Positions 33,439 to 45,557 of a stretch of 64,000 bases of DNA are shown here, one piece after another. Each line of letters begins with the position of its first letter. Positions within the stretch are counted from its first letter, which is position 1. The stretch lies in contig OX596341.1 of assembly GCA_951394405.1 (NCBI GenBank), forward strand, positions 620,001 through 684,000. The letters are read 5' to 3'. Made by a program: the position numbers and the translations under genes. The notes beneath the pieces were generated by a model. That model was not told the DNA's origin, searched no databases, and saw nothing but the letters and a program-made list of their open reading frames with translations. The stretch is from Coprinellus micaceus (lineage: Eukaryota > Basidiomycota > Agaricomycetes > Agaricales > Psathyrellaceae).

Positions 33439-36400
33439 ATGGCTTCTAGCGAGGAGCAGAATCCACGGCCGGTCGACGAGAAGGTCGAGACGAAGGCTTC
33501 TTACAGCGATGAGAAGCTGGACGGCGGAAAGGTAGATGTGGCCGAGTCCATCAAAGGAGACGTCTACGAGGATGGTCGCGAAATCGACCTTGACGAGACT
33601 GGCAAAGAGCGGCCTATTGGTGAGTTCCGTCCACCGTCTCTCACCCTTGTTGCCGTGCCCGGTGTTAACCTTCGCCACCACAGAAACTGATGTCGACGTC
33701 GCCACTCGTCTCATCTCACTGGAGGATGACCCTACACTTCCTTGCTTTACGTTCAGGATGTGGTTCCTTGGGGTCGGCCTGTCGTGCTTCGGTGCGGTCC
33801 TCGGTCAAATCTTCGTGAGTTCTATCGCTTGATTTTCCGTGGATTATCAGTTGAATTTTGTTCCCACCTCAGTATTTCCGCCCTCAGACCGTCTTCGTCA
33901 GTCAGCTCTTCATTCAGATTATCGCCTACATTCTCGGTCGAATCCTCGAGGAGATCATCCCCGGGCCCGGAAATGAGAGCGATCGCCTCAAGACGGCGAA
34001 CACCCGGTTCTGGCGCTTCCTCAACCCCGGTCCCTTCAGTGCGTATCCCGACCCTCACTTTCATTCACATGCCTCACCATGCATTGCAGATATTAAGGAG
34101 CACGTCGCCATCACTATCTTTGCATCGACCGCTGCAGATTCAGCTTTGGCTATTAACATCTTCGCTGCCGATGATCTCTTCTACGGCATCCAGGTATGGA
34201 CTTCGCATTACCGTTCGGGTCTAACCATACTCACCTTGACCCCAAGCCTAACGCAGCAATCGGGATTTTCACCTTGATCGGTATGTCTTTCATGCCCAGA
34301 TATCTCATAGGTCCACCGTCTCACCTCGTTCTGTTTTAGGGTCCCAGTTGATGGGCTATGGTATTGGAGGTTCGCGTCCAATTCTTGGCCAATGCTTTCT
34401 TGGCGCTCACGAGCGGTCTCGGCTCCAGGTCTTATGCGCTCCTTCCTCGTCTATCCAACATACATCGTCTTCCCCAACCTGTTACCAACTGTCCAGCTCT
34501 TCGACGCCCTGCATCGAGGCAAAGGGATATTCACTCAGAAGAAGCGTGTTAGGTTCTTCTGGTCTCTGTTCGTTATCATCTTCGTGTGGGAGTGGTTCCC
34601 AGAGTATATCGCCCCGTAAGCCCCCCTCTCTCCTCTATCCATCACCTAGGCACTGACGGGCGCTACGATGTCTTAGGACTTTGACCGGCATCAGTGTCTT
34701 CTGCTTGGCCAACAAGAAAAGTCCCTGGTTTACCCGTATATTTGGTGGTGCGGCTGGTAATGAGGGTCTTGGCGCCTTCGCCTTGTGCTTGGACTGGAAC
34801 TACGTTGGATCGGGAGGAGGCTCGATGGGAGCTCTCTTCACTCCACTCTCAACCCAGCTGTCGCTGTACACGGGTACGGCGTTCTGCATGTGAGCACTGT
34901 CTTGCTCACCTTCCTTTGCATGCTAACGAACAAACCAGGATCACCTTTTGTGTGGTATACTACTACAATGTCTGGAATGGCCAGAGCTTCCCTTTCCTGT
35001 CTCAACAACTTTTCTACGAGAACGGCAAGCGATTCAACCAGACAAGCATTCTCGACGAGAACTTCCGCCTTGACCCCGCGAAGCTCGCTGAACAGGGTTT
35101 GCCATGGTTCGCCAGCTCCCAAGTGATTGCCAAGATTGGCCACAGTCTCGCCATCGGAGCCACCATCACCCATGTTTTCCTTTGGTACGGGAAGGATATA
35201 ATTGAGGTTATCCGAAAGTACAGGGTGAGGAACAGCTTCCCTTAACAATGTCTTGCCTTGTTCGCTAACCGGATACTGCTACAGAGGGGAGAGACCTACG
35301 ACCCTCATCTTGCGAAGATGAAGGTGTACCCCGAGGTCCCAGTCTGGTGGTACCTCGCCATGTTTGCTGGCTGCTTCGCTATGGCAATGTCGACCATCTA
35401 CGCCGCTAAGTCCGGCCTTCCCTGGTGAGCCCTCTCCTGCTAAGCACTTCCAAGCCTGATGTGATTCTAACGATGCGTTGTAGGTGGGGACTCATCGTTG
35501 CGCTCTTGCTTTCGGCCATTTTCCTGCCCTTCGTCATCACAGTCTACGCTATTACCGGTTTCTCGCCCAACGTCCAATCACTCGTGCAGATGCTCGGCGC
35601 CGCCTTTATCCCCGGCAATCCTCAAGCCAACATGTACTTCACTCTCTACGGGTACAACACCCTCGATCAGGCGCGAGGCTTGATTCGAGACCTCAAGATG
35701 GTACGCGATTCCGACCACCTGGATGCCCACGAATTCGTCTAACTGATCTTCTTAGGGCCAGTACACTAAACTCCCTCCCAGGGTCACCTTCACCGTCCAG
35801 TCCTTGGGTGCAGTCATTGTACGTCACGCTCTAATGGAGCGAATGGTTCCGCACCTAAACCTCGTTATAGGGTGGTCTCTTGAACTACATCATCATGAAG
35901 ACCGTCATCAGCAGCCAGCGCGAAATTCTGCTCCAGGTCCAGGGAACCAACATCTGGTCGGGTCAGCAAGTGCAGTCGTTCAATAGCAACGCTATCTCGT
36001 GGGGAGCCCTCGGTAAACATCTCTATGCTCCTGGAGGTCGTTATGCGGTGAGTTAACTACGCTATATTCCAAGCAAACCTCTTCTCATCCCCATTCACAA
36101 TAGATTGTGCCTTTCTCTATCCTCATTGGCCTCGCCGTCCCCATCCCTTTCTGGCTCATCCACAAGCGCTGGCCCAAAGCCAAGGCCGACAAAGTCGTTA
36201 CTCCCGTTCTGTGCTGTATGTCGACTCTGGCCTTCCGTTCTACCGTCAATACTAATTTTTATTATTTTTCTAGGGACTCTCGGATACCTGAGCGTTGGTA
36301 TCAACAGTTCCGTCTTCACGACGTTCATGTTGGCTGTGTTCTCCCAGCACTATCTCCGACGCTACAGGGCTAGCTGGTTCAGGAAATACAACTTCCTAGC

Positions 36401-36597
36401 ATCGGCAGCTCTTGATGGTGGCACCCAAGTCATGGTCTTCGTGTTCACATTTGCAGTGGCTGGAGGAAGTGGTAAGGAAAAGCCTATGCCAGAGTGGGCG
36501 TTGGTACGTACCGTCCCTTCCGTTGATTACCCACATCCACTGATATTTTTGATAGAATCCTGCCGGCAATCCTGACTATTGTATGAGGTTGACTTGA
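33439..36597 (+). CDS. Oligopeptide transporter, OPT family
   Basis: About sixteen exons encode a transporter of roughly 800 residues that imports small peptides, and possibly glutathione or peptide-bound metals, by proton coupling at the plasma membrane. An acidic N-terminal tail (about 75 residues) precedes many transmembrane helices. Family strings include MWFLGVGLSCFGAVLGQIFY, NIKEHVAITIFASTAADSAL, GSQLMGYGIGG, LDWNYVGSGGGSMGALFTPL, MLGAAFIPGNPQANMYF, and the C-terminal EWALNPAGNPDYCMRLT, in which NPDYC is characteristic of fungal OPTs. The stop TGA at 36595-36597 lies in a 42-nt last exon reached through an intron that starts after GAGTGGGCGTTG. Start ATG 33439 sits in ATTATGGCT. All exons join in frame by inspection, so the gene looks functional. 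Its position next to GST, OYE and P450 genes could link it to glutathione-conjugate or peptide transport, but that is inference. Confidence 0.9.
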
Positions 36598-38570
<1,973 letters not shown>

Positions 38571-38775
38571 CTAGCGAAAGGAGATTGACCTAGATTTTTA
38601 CACATGACATTCGGACACTAATATACCATCTATTGTATCTCCGCAGCAAACTCCTCAGTGGGTCGCAGCAGACTTTGATCATGAGCAGGAGTCCGGACGG
38701 GCGCTAATCGGGGTTTGAAATGGGCACTCACATAATATACCGCCTATTTGCCCTCATTCCACTGAGCACGTCGCC

Positions 38776-38935
38776 GCGGGCAATTTTTACCAGTAGTGCC
38801 CGTCAGCTAGGAAAATGGAACCAATTCCTAGGGACGACTTTTTCTAGGTCCTGGTAAAAATAACCCGATTTTGAGACGAGGGATATTTTCTCGTCCAACG
38901 GGTAAAAGAGGCGGGTGAAAATCGCCCGTGTGCGC
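38776..38935. repeat. GGTAAA/CCCG repeat cluster, left block
   Basis: Several degenerate units of about 18-22 bp follow the pattern (C/G)NGGTAAAANNNCCCG in both orientations: GGCAATTTTTACCAG, CTGGTAAAAATAACCCG, ACGGGTAAAAGAGG and GCGGGTGAAAATCGCCCG. The same pattern recurs in the right block about 550 bp away, which makes a common origin likely. Confidence 0.65.
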
Positions 38936-39063
38936 CAGCCGGGGGAACACCACTGGTAATTGACTTGGGCCTTGTTCAGCCGGTTCCGCCCCAAGATCGA
39001 GAGCGGCTGACTAGCGCTGACTGGCGGCTGGCCACTTGCCTCCCCAACCTCGCTTGTGGGGCA

Positions 39064-39070
39064 TATATAA
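39064..39070 (+). promoter_or_regulatory. TATA box inside the repeat-flanked segment
   Basis: TATATAA in GC-rich surroundings. About 130 bp downstream an ATG (39201) opens a 91-codon frame that overlaps a good intron signature: GTGAGT at 39230, a GCTGAC branch site and TTTCAG near 39298. Confidence 0.4.
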
Positions 39071-39465
39071 GGGCGGTGCCCTTCTGCTTGCCATAGCGTG
39101 GGTCATTCAGCTATCGCATGCTAAACCAGGCTCCCCTCCAAGGCGAGTAATCCCTTCACACCCTAATTGAGAATTCATTCACTCACTCTAGACGTCGCAG
39201 ATGTGGTACTGTGCGAGTACCCCAGGGGTAGTGAGTGCGTCCTCAACATTCCCCAAAGCTGGTGCTGACTGTCCTCTCTGCGCGATGTCGATTTCAGGTG
39301 CCATTGGTCGACAAACTACCCTATTTTACATCGATGTAGCGCCCAATGTAGATACTAGAATGATATGGGTTGACGTTTTGATCTCTATCGAAGTCGGATA
39401 CGACCCTCCTCCTCCCGGTACCCCGCTCCAATTGAATTATTATCTTCCTCGCAATTATAACCCGG

Positions 39466-39745
39466 CCGCCGAGTGATTTTAACCCGGCGCTGGTGAAAAT
39501 GACCCGATGGCCGAGTAAAGTTTGCCCGTCGTCTTGCAGGCAGCAACGAGGCAATATTACCCGTCAGACGAGGTAAAATTCCCCGATGCCCCGGTACGGG
39601 CTGCCTGGTAAAGTGTTTCAAAATCGGGTTATTTTACCTCGGGAGAACCCCCGCTCCACTTTACCAGTCCGGGGAAACATTGCCCGTCGAACTGGGAATG
39701 TTTCCCAGTTCGACGGGAAATCTCGACTGGCAATTATTACCAGGG
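39466..39745. repeat. GGTAAA/CCCG repeat cluster, right block
   Basis: At least eight units in 280 bp, for example CTGGTGAAAATGACCCG, CCGAGTAAAGTTTGCCCG, GAGGCAATATTACCCG, CGAGGTAAAATTCCCCG and CTGGCAATTATTACCAG. AAAATCGGGTTATTTTACC in this block is the inverted match of a unit in the left block. The block ends just after GGCAATTATTACCAG, which resembles the first unit of the left block. Confidence 0.7.
39683..39717. repeat. Perfect 16-bp inverted repeat with 3-nt loop
   Basis: CCCGTCGAACTGGGAA at 39683-39698 is followed by TGT and its exact reverse complement at 39702-39717. Such an arrangement forms a strong hairpin in RNA or a cruciform in DNA. It lies within the right repeat block. Confidence 0.85.
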
Positions 39746-40335
39746 GGCAGATGTGTTCAAATCGTATATTTCCCCTATTAACGTGAGGCGTAGCGGGCTT
39801 CCCTTCCTGTTAGAAGCATTCACTCGGGCAAGCGCGGCGGTCAACGCAGATCCAAGAGGGGATTGCGTTGCATTGCCAGACTGTGCCCCTAAACGAGCTC
39901 CATTCTCGCAGGAATACGATCGCGACACCCATTTCTGACATGAGCGCGTCCCCTTGTGAGTTCGAGGTGTTCCACGCTCTCTCTATTATATCAGGTTCTT
40001 GTCTCCGAGTCGGATGTCGGAGGGCGCCTATTATCCAGTCCGGCTGTAATCTGAAGCTCGCATGCAACCTTCCAGTCATTGGCCCCAATTTACAACACGT
40101 AACCGAGCGACGATCTCTTTCCCTAATCCTCCACATACTTTGCTTTAGAATTCTAGACGAAGGCGAAAGGGCGGATGTGACGAAGTGTGGCGCAATCGAA
40201 GCCACGCAGCGAGGCCGATCACTCGAGTTTAATCATACTCGCGAAGAACTCGTGTTCCTTCAACCTGACTCTACTCTTCATCCTGAGCAAGGGAGGATAG
40301 CAGTGTCGCTCGCATACTACTTCTACACCTTTACC

Positions 40336-41498
40336 ATGTCGCATCTCACCGTTGTATCTCAAGTCTTCCGAAGGACAGCGGTTTCTAAGGGCCTGGTGCT
40401 TGCCTGGGCGCCTCGTGCCTTCAAGTTGGGCAACGAGGCACTCGGGAAGACGGGGTTCTCTGTAGGGGGGGGATTTGGTACTGCTGCAGGCGGGGAACCG
40501 TCACAGACACCAGGGCCACGCGCGACTTCGCGCAATGCGGGGAAGGACAAAACGGGCCGGGAACAGAAGGAGAAGGTACGACGCTCGCACTCCCTCCCGA
40601 TTCAGGGAACCTGTCTAATTCTCAATAGCAGAAAGAGCCCCCACATTCGTCCAGCCAACCTAAGGGTCAGTCGAGTAAAGAGCGCGGCAGGCTTTCGGTC
40701 ATCCGCACCAGCATATCCCCTCTTGTGTCATACTTCAAAGCACGCAGAGGGTTCAAGCCCAACGCATCCCAATCACCGATCTCGGAGCTCAAGCGCCTCT
40801 GCGCCCTCAAGCCATACCAATCTCGGGAGGCGAAGGAGATGCTCTTCGAAGAGTTCTCTCTTGCGATGACGAGGGAGTTTGGGGTGAAGTATGAATGGCC
40901 TGAGGAGGACGGGGCTGATGTGCGGGCTAACCTGCTGTTCGCAGCTGATCACCCCATCCTCACCGCATTCTTCGAATCTTTCAGGGAAACTGGTTTCGTA
41001 TTCAACGCGAACCAAGATGTGCCCGCCGAGTTCAGGCGTCTCTGTCTTCACCTTAAGCTTAAAAAAGGTGACGCAAAGCGAGACAAGCTAGACAAGCGAT
41101 ACGAGCAGGCGATGGACGAGGACTTTGCGCACATGTTCGGTAAAAACTTCAACGACATCCGTGCATGGCAGAGGATCTTCAAGCGCCTCGGCGTCAATCC
41201 AATCCCCAGCACTGTGAAAGAGGCGAAAAAGGTTTGTAAAGACTTCCTTAGTGCACCTTCAAATGGGGGCAAGGAATTGATGATTCTATTGCCCCACATC
41301 TTCTAGGCGGCGAGGAAGATTCACGTCAACATCGTAGAGCTTATGGCCACTCAAAGGATTCCGGATGGAATGGTCAGAACGTTTGAAACCGAATCTGCTC
41401 TTGCTGGGTACACGCAGGAGGAGGAGCTCTTCTACCCGAAGAAATGGGTGGGAAAGGGTGGCATGCTCGAGTTTTTCCTTCGGCGAGTCGCGTCGTAG
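40336..41498 (+). CDS. Unrecognised helical family, copy A (one domain plus an extra half)
   Basis: Three exons (40336-40575, 40629-41231, 41307-41498) in phase 0 throughout encode 344 residues. After a basic, low-complexity N-terminus comes a half domain (FKARRGFKPNAS to MTREFGVKYEW), then a full domain: LTAFFESFRETGFVF, VPAEFRRLCLHLKL, MDEDFAHMFGKNFND, IRAWQRIFKRLGVNPIPS, and, after the second intron, IHVNIVELMATQRIPDGM. It closes with ESALAGYTQEEELFYPKKW and a hydrophobic LEFFLRRVAS. Four further genes at 44.4-49.6 kb carry the same module with the intron at the same point. No catalytic or metal-binding residues stand out. The module is predicted all-alpha and resembles conserved Agaricomycete hypothetical proteins. 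Function unknown. This copy lies on the opposite strand to the others. Confidence 0.8.
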
Positions 41499-41982
41499 TA
41501 TTTGCAGTAGGCTGTCTGTAAGTGCATGAAGCAAAGGGAAGATAATGGAGATCTCGATCTATGTTATTTAATAGATTAAGCATACATACGCCTGAACCTC
41601 CACGGCTCGAGGCAGTCAGTAACAAGCAGGGGTAAGTAAGTACGAGTTATGAGCAGAAGGGACAAGCTAAGTATTACAATTAAAGGAAAGAGCGTATCCG
41701 AGGCGAGGTCAGAAAGAGGTAAGAGAGAGGGAAGGAAAGAAGCAGGGCAATGAGTGAGTATGGTCAATGATGTCCAGAAAAGATGGTGATGTATGTGGGG
41801 GGCCGAGAAGGGTCAAGATGAAGAGAGACGAGAGGAGGGAAACAAGAAGAAAAAAAGATCATAACACACATAACAGTTCATTCACCACGTCTTGATGCTC
41901 CATCGCCGAGAGCACTCGAGCTGCGTGGTGGTCAAAACGAGAGGCGCATACCACTCTCGTGGCTGGAACGAACAATCACACA
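41499..41982. other. Intergenic between convergent genes
   Basis: 484 bp, purine-rich on the plus strand (GGAAAGAAGC and GAGAGACGAGAGGAGGG). No gene or repeat is recognised. Confidence 0.5.
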
Positions 41983-43674
41983 TTAAGTGGTGATCATCTC
42001 GTTCTCCGCTGCAACACTCGAATCCACAACCTCCTGGAGCGCCTTCTTCGGGCGTGCCCTCTTCCTGGGGGTTTTCGCGGGAACGGGCGCCGGGGTCGCC
42101 TTTTGCGTCTCCTCCTCCTCCTCCTCCTCCTCCTTCTCTGCAGCGCGCGTAGACTTCCTGACCGATCTCGACGACTCCGGCTTCACACTCTTGCCCGACG
42201 ATGCCTCTTTCAATGATGCGAGACTCAGCTGCGTCTTGAGCTTCGATCCGGGGGTGGGGTGCGGTCGTACGGGCGAACGTGAGGATCGTCGAATGTCGAC
42301 ATAGGGAACTGACCCGGAGGGGGTGGGTGAGGCTTCACCGGCCTTGGATCGCGGTTTGACGGAGCGCGAGCGAGGTTGGGTCGCTGACTTGGGTGGACGC
42401 GCTCGGCCACGTTTGGGCGAAGCAGGCGTGGCGGGGGCGGAGGGCTGGGGCTCGTCGACGTCCATATCGTCGTCGGTCTTGACCTCTTCCGGGCTGATGG
42501 GGGCCTTCCTGGTCCTGGTCCTCCGCTTCTTCGGTTCGCTAGCAACACTCTTCGCATCCTCCTCTCCGTCCTCCTGAACCTTCTTCGTATTCCTCTTCCG
42601 CCTCTTCACTTCGCTCGCCACACTCTTCGCATCCTCGTCGTCCTCCACATCCCCGGCAAGTGTACTCTTCCTCCGCTTCCTCTTTGCCCTCACCGGCGCC
42701 TCCACCGATTCGCCATCGCTGTCCACCCTGTCCACCTTCGGCCCAAAACACCTCCTCTTCGCACAGCTGGTCAACTTGTCATCCTGAATGCTCGAATCCG
42801 CGCGGAACCTCGCCCTCCTCGTATCGATCGTATGCATCCCCTCGTAGCACCACCCATCCGGCGGTCCCTGGTCCCCATCGCCCTCGACCGTCCTCCCACA
42901 GCACCCCCACAGCGTCTCGTACGTCGCCGCCTCGGCCTTGCTCCCCAAAACGAGCCCGACGCGTTCGACGATCGTGCTGTCGTCGTCGTGCGGGACGCGG
43001 CAGCTCGTGTCCATGTTTTCGAGCTCAAAGAACCCCTTGTGGCACCGCACGCAGTGCAGCTGGGGAGGCGGGGCCAGCGTGCGGAAGAACTGGGTCAGTG
43101 TGGTTAGGGTTTCGGGAGACAGCGCCTCTTCGACGGCCTGTGGTTCCCCCTCCACCATCTCGGCCTGGCTGGTGCCGGATTGCGACCTGCGGTGGGTCCC
43201 CCGAGATACTATCGCCCCCGCCTTCCGCTTTCGCGATTTGGGGCTGACAGAGGGAGGTGGGGGGAAGTTGGCTGGATTGAGGTAAGATAGGCAGTACGAG
43301 CGCAGGGTTTGGGCTGGGACTGAGGATATGAGGGCATAGAGGGGCCGTGGATCCGTTATGAGCTCTTGCGGAGGTGGAGTTGGGGTTGGAGGTGGAGGTG
43401 TCGCGACCGCAGCTACCGATGGTGCTGGACTGTGCAACTTCTGCTCCTTCTCCTTCCAGAACGCGAACACAGCCTTGGACTGCGTCCTCTGGATCGGCAC
43501 CGTAGTCGTCGACGTCGACGTCGACGGTGCTGGGGTGGTGCTCGTCGTCTCGTCCGTCGAACTTGCCGTCTCTTCGACTGGAATTGGTTGTGGTGGCGCC
43601 TCAGGGGCCTCGGCTATCTGCTCCGCGGCCGGCCCAGCGACCGTAGGCTTTCGAGAGAAGAAACCAAAGACCAT
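41983..43674 (-). CDS. Predicted nuclear protein with Cys/His cluster and repetitive basic-acidic tail
   Basis: A single exon of 563 residues starting at ATG 43674 (MVFGFFSRKP); a longer frame to 43749 lacks an ATG at its start. The N-terminal 230 residues are rich in Pro, Thr and Ala. The middle holds a compact Cys/His region: LHCVRCHKGFFE, DTSCRVPHDDD, LWGCCGRT, WCYEGMHTID and SCAKRRCFGPK, which may bind zinc. The C-terminal 230 residues alternate basic and acidic blocks. A repeated unit spelled EDAKSVASE followed by a K/R block occurs twice, and there are several AT-hook-like or nuclear-localisation-like clusters (PKRGRARPPK, PRKRARPKK). This suggests a chromatin- or nucleic-acid-associated protein. 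An 8-9-residue Glu run is coded by a GAG microsatellite. It is unrelated to the helical family that surrounds it. Confidence 0.75.
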   Translation of the reverse strand: MVFGFFSRKPTVAGPAAEQIAEAPEAPPQPIPVEETASSTDETTSTTPAPSTSTSTTTVPIQRTQSKAVFAFWKEKEQKLHSPAPSVAAVATPPPPTPTPPPQELITDPRPLYALISSVPAQTLRSYCLSYLNPANFPPPPSVSPKSRKRKAGAIVSRGTHRRSQSGTSQAEMVEGEPQAVEEALSPETLTTLTQFFRTLAPPPQLHCVRCHKGFFELENMDTSCRVPHDDDSTIVERVGLVLGSKAEAATYETLWGCCGRTVEGDGDQGPPDGWCYEGMHTIDTRRARFRADSSIQDDKLTSCAKRRCFGPKVDRVDSDGESVEAPVRAKRKRRKSTLAGDVEDDEDAKSVASEVKRRKRNTKKVQEDGEEDAKSVASEPKKRRTRTRKAPISPEEVKTDDDMDVDEPQPSAPATPASPKRGRARPPKSATQPRSRSVKPRSKAGEASPTPSGSVPYVDIRRSSRSPVRPHPTPGSKLKTQLSLASLKEASSGKSVKPESSRSVRKSTRAAEKEEEEEEEETQKATPAPVPAKTPRKRARPKKALQEVVDSSVAAENEMITT

Positions 43675-44415
43675 TGTGGATGTGTTGAATGAGAGATATC
43701 GGGCCCTGTCCGCGGTTATATGACCTCGAGGACAAAAGGTAATGGACAACCTTTATTCGCCAAACATGAAATGTCACCGGTCACAAATACCGCGTGTCCA
43801 TTGTCACGTCACACTCAAAACAGGGGTTTTCACACCTTCGCCTCGTGTTCTGGGGTTTCCGAGTGCTTTACTCGTGTATTTTGCACCTCACGGAAGGAAT
43901 GGGTGAGGATGGTGTATTTTACACTGCCAAGATGCCCATATATCCTTGGACCAAATTTAGCCCGGAAGTTCGACCCGGATTGTGTGAGACATCAGGCGCT
44001 TAAATAAATAGAGTTGGAGAGTAGGGGGAGAGATTGGAAGCTTCCAATATGTGTAATGACATATGATAGGGTATCACAGAAATTCGAGGGACCATAGGGC
44101 CAGGTGGAAGGTTGGTATTGCGAATGTGGTCAAATAAGCGCCCGTGGTCAGAAGCGGCCGGAATGTGAGTACATATCGAGAGAACCCTCAGGACCCATCC
44201 AGGGTACAGTAGGCGCCCTTTGCACCTATCTTAGGACCTTGAGATCGACCCTGCCTACAGTTATGCCTCTGATGAGCTGGCAGTTTCACTATGACCCCCC
44301 CCCTTCCTCATCACCAGCGAATTCTAGGGCGCTAACTATTGACAGGACAGTTGATCCCAATTCACAGCTATGGAGTGCTTTTACATGCAATATGGTCACC
44401 TGCAAACCATTTGGA
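43675..44415. other. Intergenic, recurrent motif present
   Basis: 741 bp. It contains AAATAAGCGCCC at 44132-44143 and GGCGCTTAAATAAATA near 43995. No gene is supported. Confidence 0.5.
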
Positions 44416-45127
44416 CTACTCGCGCACAGGCGTCAGGATGTGCCGAAGGAGGTACCACAGAAGGCTTCCCCTGGTGACAAACTTCCTCGGGTAGATCAAT
44501 CCGGGTGTGCTACACGAGTAGATGGTTAGTGCCTCCTCGGTCTCAAACTTTTCCATCTCTCCGTCCTTGATACGAGGCGTCAGGAGTTCGACAATGTTGA
44601 CGTGGGTTTCTTTAAATTTCTGTCGACGTCTTTAATATGAGACGGCACCAGCGGTAACGGAAGGGTACTCACAGCGCGAGCATCTTCCAAAGTCGTTGGA
44701 AGTAACTCAATCCCAATGCGCTTACAGAGCCTCTGCCAATCCCGCAGGCCGTTCACATTCTTCCCAAACTTGATTCCGAACTGAGCCGCCATTGCCTTCC
44801 CAAACTCCTTCCACAATGTGTTCGACTCGGTGTCATACTTCTCTATCTCAAGCTCACGGTTGAGGCGGCTGAACTCAATCGTAGGGGGATTATCGGGGTC
44901 ATACGTCATACATGAAGCCCCGCTCCTCGAACAGCTCGAATAAGGCAGCGAGGGCACTGGGCTCCTTGCTAACCTCGGGTTTCAGTGCTGCGTTCGCCGC
45001 ACGGCGACTTAACGGGTGGATCACTCGTCTTTGCCACGGCACTGGGAAGCGCTCCTGCCTCGTCTGAACCGGGCATTAAGCTCCCATTCAAAAGAGAGAA
45101 GCGTGGAGGAAGGGGGTTGAACGACAT
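44416..45127 (-). pseudogene. Unrecognised helical family, copy B (frame broken by 7-bp duplication)
   Basis: The full domain is visible on the minus strand, but in two frames. The first part (ALAALFELFEERGFMYD) is followed by the tandem duplication GTATGAC GTATGAC (plus-strand GTCATAC at 44898-44904 and 44905-44911), which shifts the frame. The rest is intact: PPTIEFSRLNRELEIEKYD, MAAQFGIKFGKNVNGLRDW and QRLCKRIGIELLPTTLEDAR, then a phase-0 intron and the last exon (44619-44416) with THVNIVELLTPRIKDGEM and SLLWYLLRHILTPVRE. The start is unclear: ATG 45127 opens a frame that ends at a TAG before the domain, so an upstream intron or a second break would be needed. The copy is most like copy C. 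It is either a young pseudogene or carries a sequencing error; the clean C-terminal exon implies recent damage. Confidence 0.7.
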
Positions 45128-45557
45128 GTTACGAATTTCTTAAACTCTCTTCGCTCACGTCTCGTTATCTCCATCTTCGTCTGTTTCGAACGCTATACAG
45201 CACCGTCACTCCCTTCCATCCCCAAATCACTCACTCGGTGGCCTACTTGCCAATCTCTCTTTTTCATTTCTACAGTTTGTTCTCCTCTGCCTCTTGGTGG
45301 TTGTCGGATTTCTTTCAGTCCCACTCATCCCCCAGCCTCGGTTATGGCCAATTACCCTCTCTTTAATTGTAATACCTACCTTCACTCGTTCTGCTCATAA
45401 CTTGTACTTACTTATCCCAGCTTGTGACTCCCGCTGGCCTCGGCGTAGTTGCCATCACGAGGTGATGTGGAGCGTATGTATACCTAATCTACCCCTCTGC
45501 TTGTTTATTCTTGCGAAACAGTGCAGATACTTAGACGAATGAAGCCACAAATCTCAA
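45128..45557. other. Intergenic between copies B and C
   Basis: 430 bp, CT-rich. No gene or repeat is recognised. Confidence 0.5.

Larger units (their letters stand above)
38571..40335. other. 1.8-kb non-coding region with repeat cluster
   Basis: Holds the GGTAAA/CCCG repeat clusters, a hairpin, and a TATA-driven unit with an intron-like segment but no convincing coding capacity. The region from 39780 to 40335 has no recognised feature apart from GGGCGCCTATTA at 40022-40033. Confidence 0.5.

Noticed and set aside
39201..39476. 91-codon frame inside the repeat-flanked segment
   Set aside because: It overlaps a strong intron signature and has no domain. I list the segment as an oddity, not as a gene.
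39868..40335. N-terminal extension of copy A
   Set aside because: The upstream part of this open frame has no family similarity, and ATG 40336 has a good context (ACCATGTCG). The extension overlaps likely promoter DNA.
42660..43247. 195-codon plus-strand frame
   Set aside because: Antisense to the nuclear protein exon; Ser/Pro/Arg composition reflects the opposite strand.
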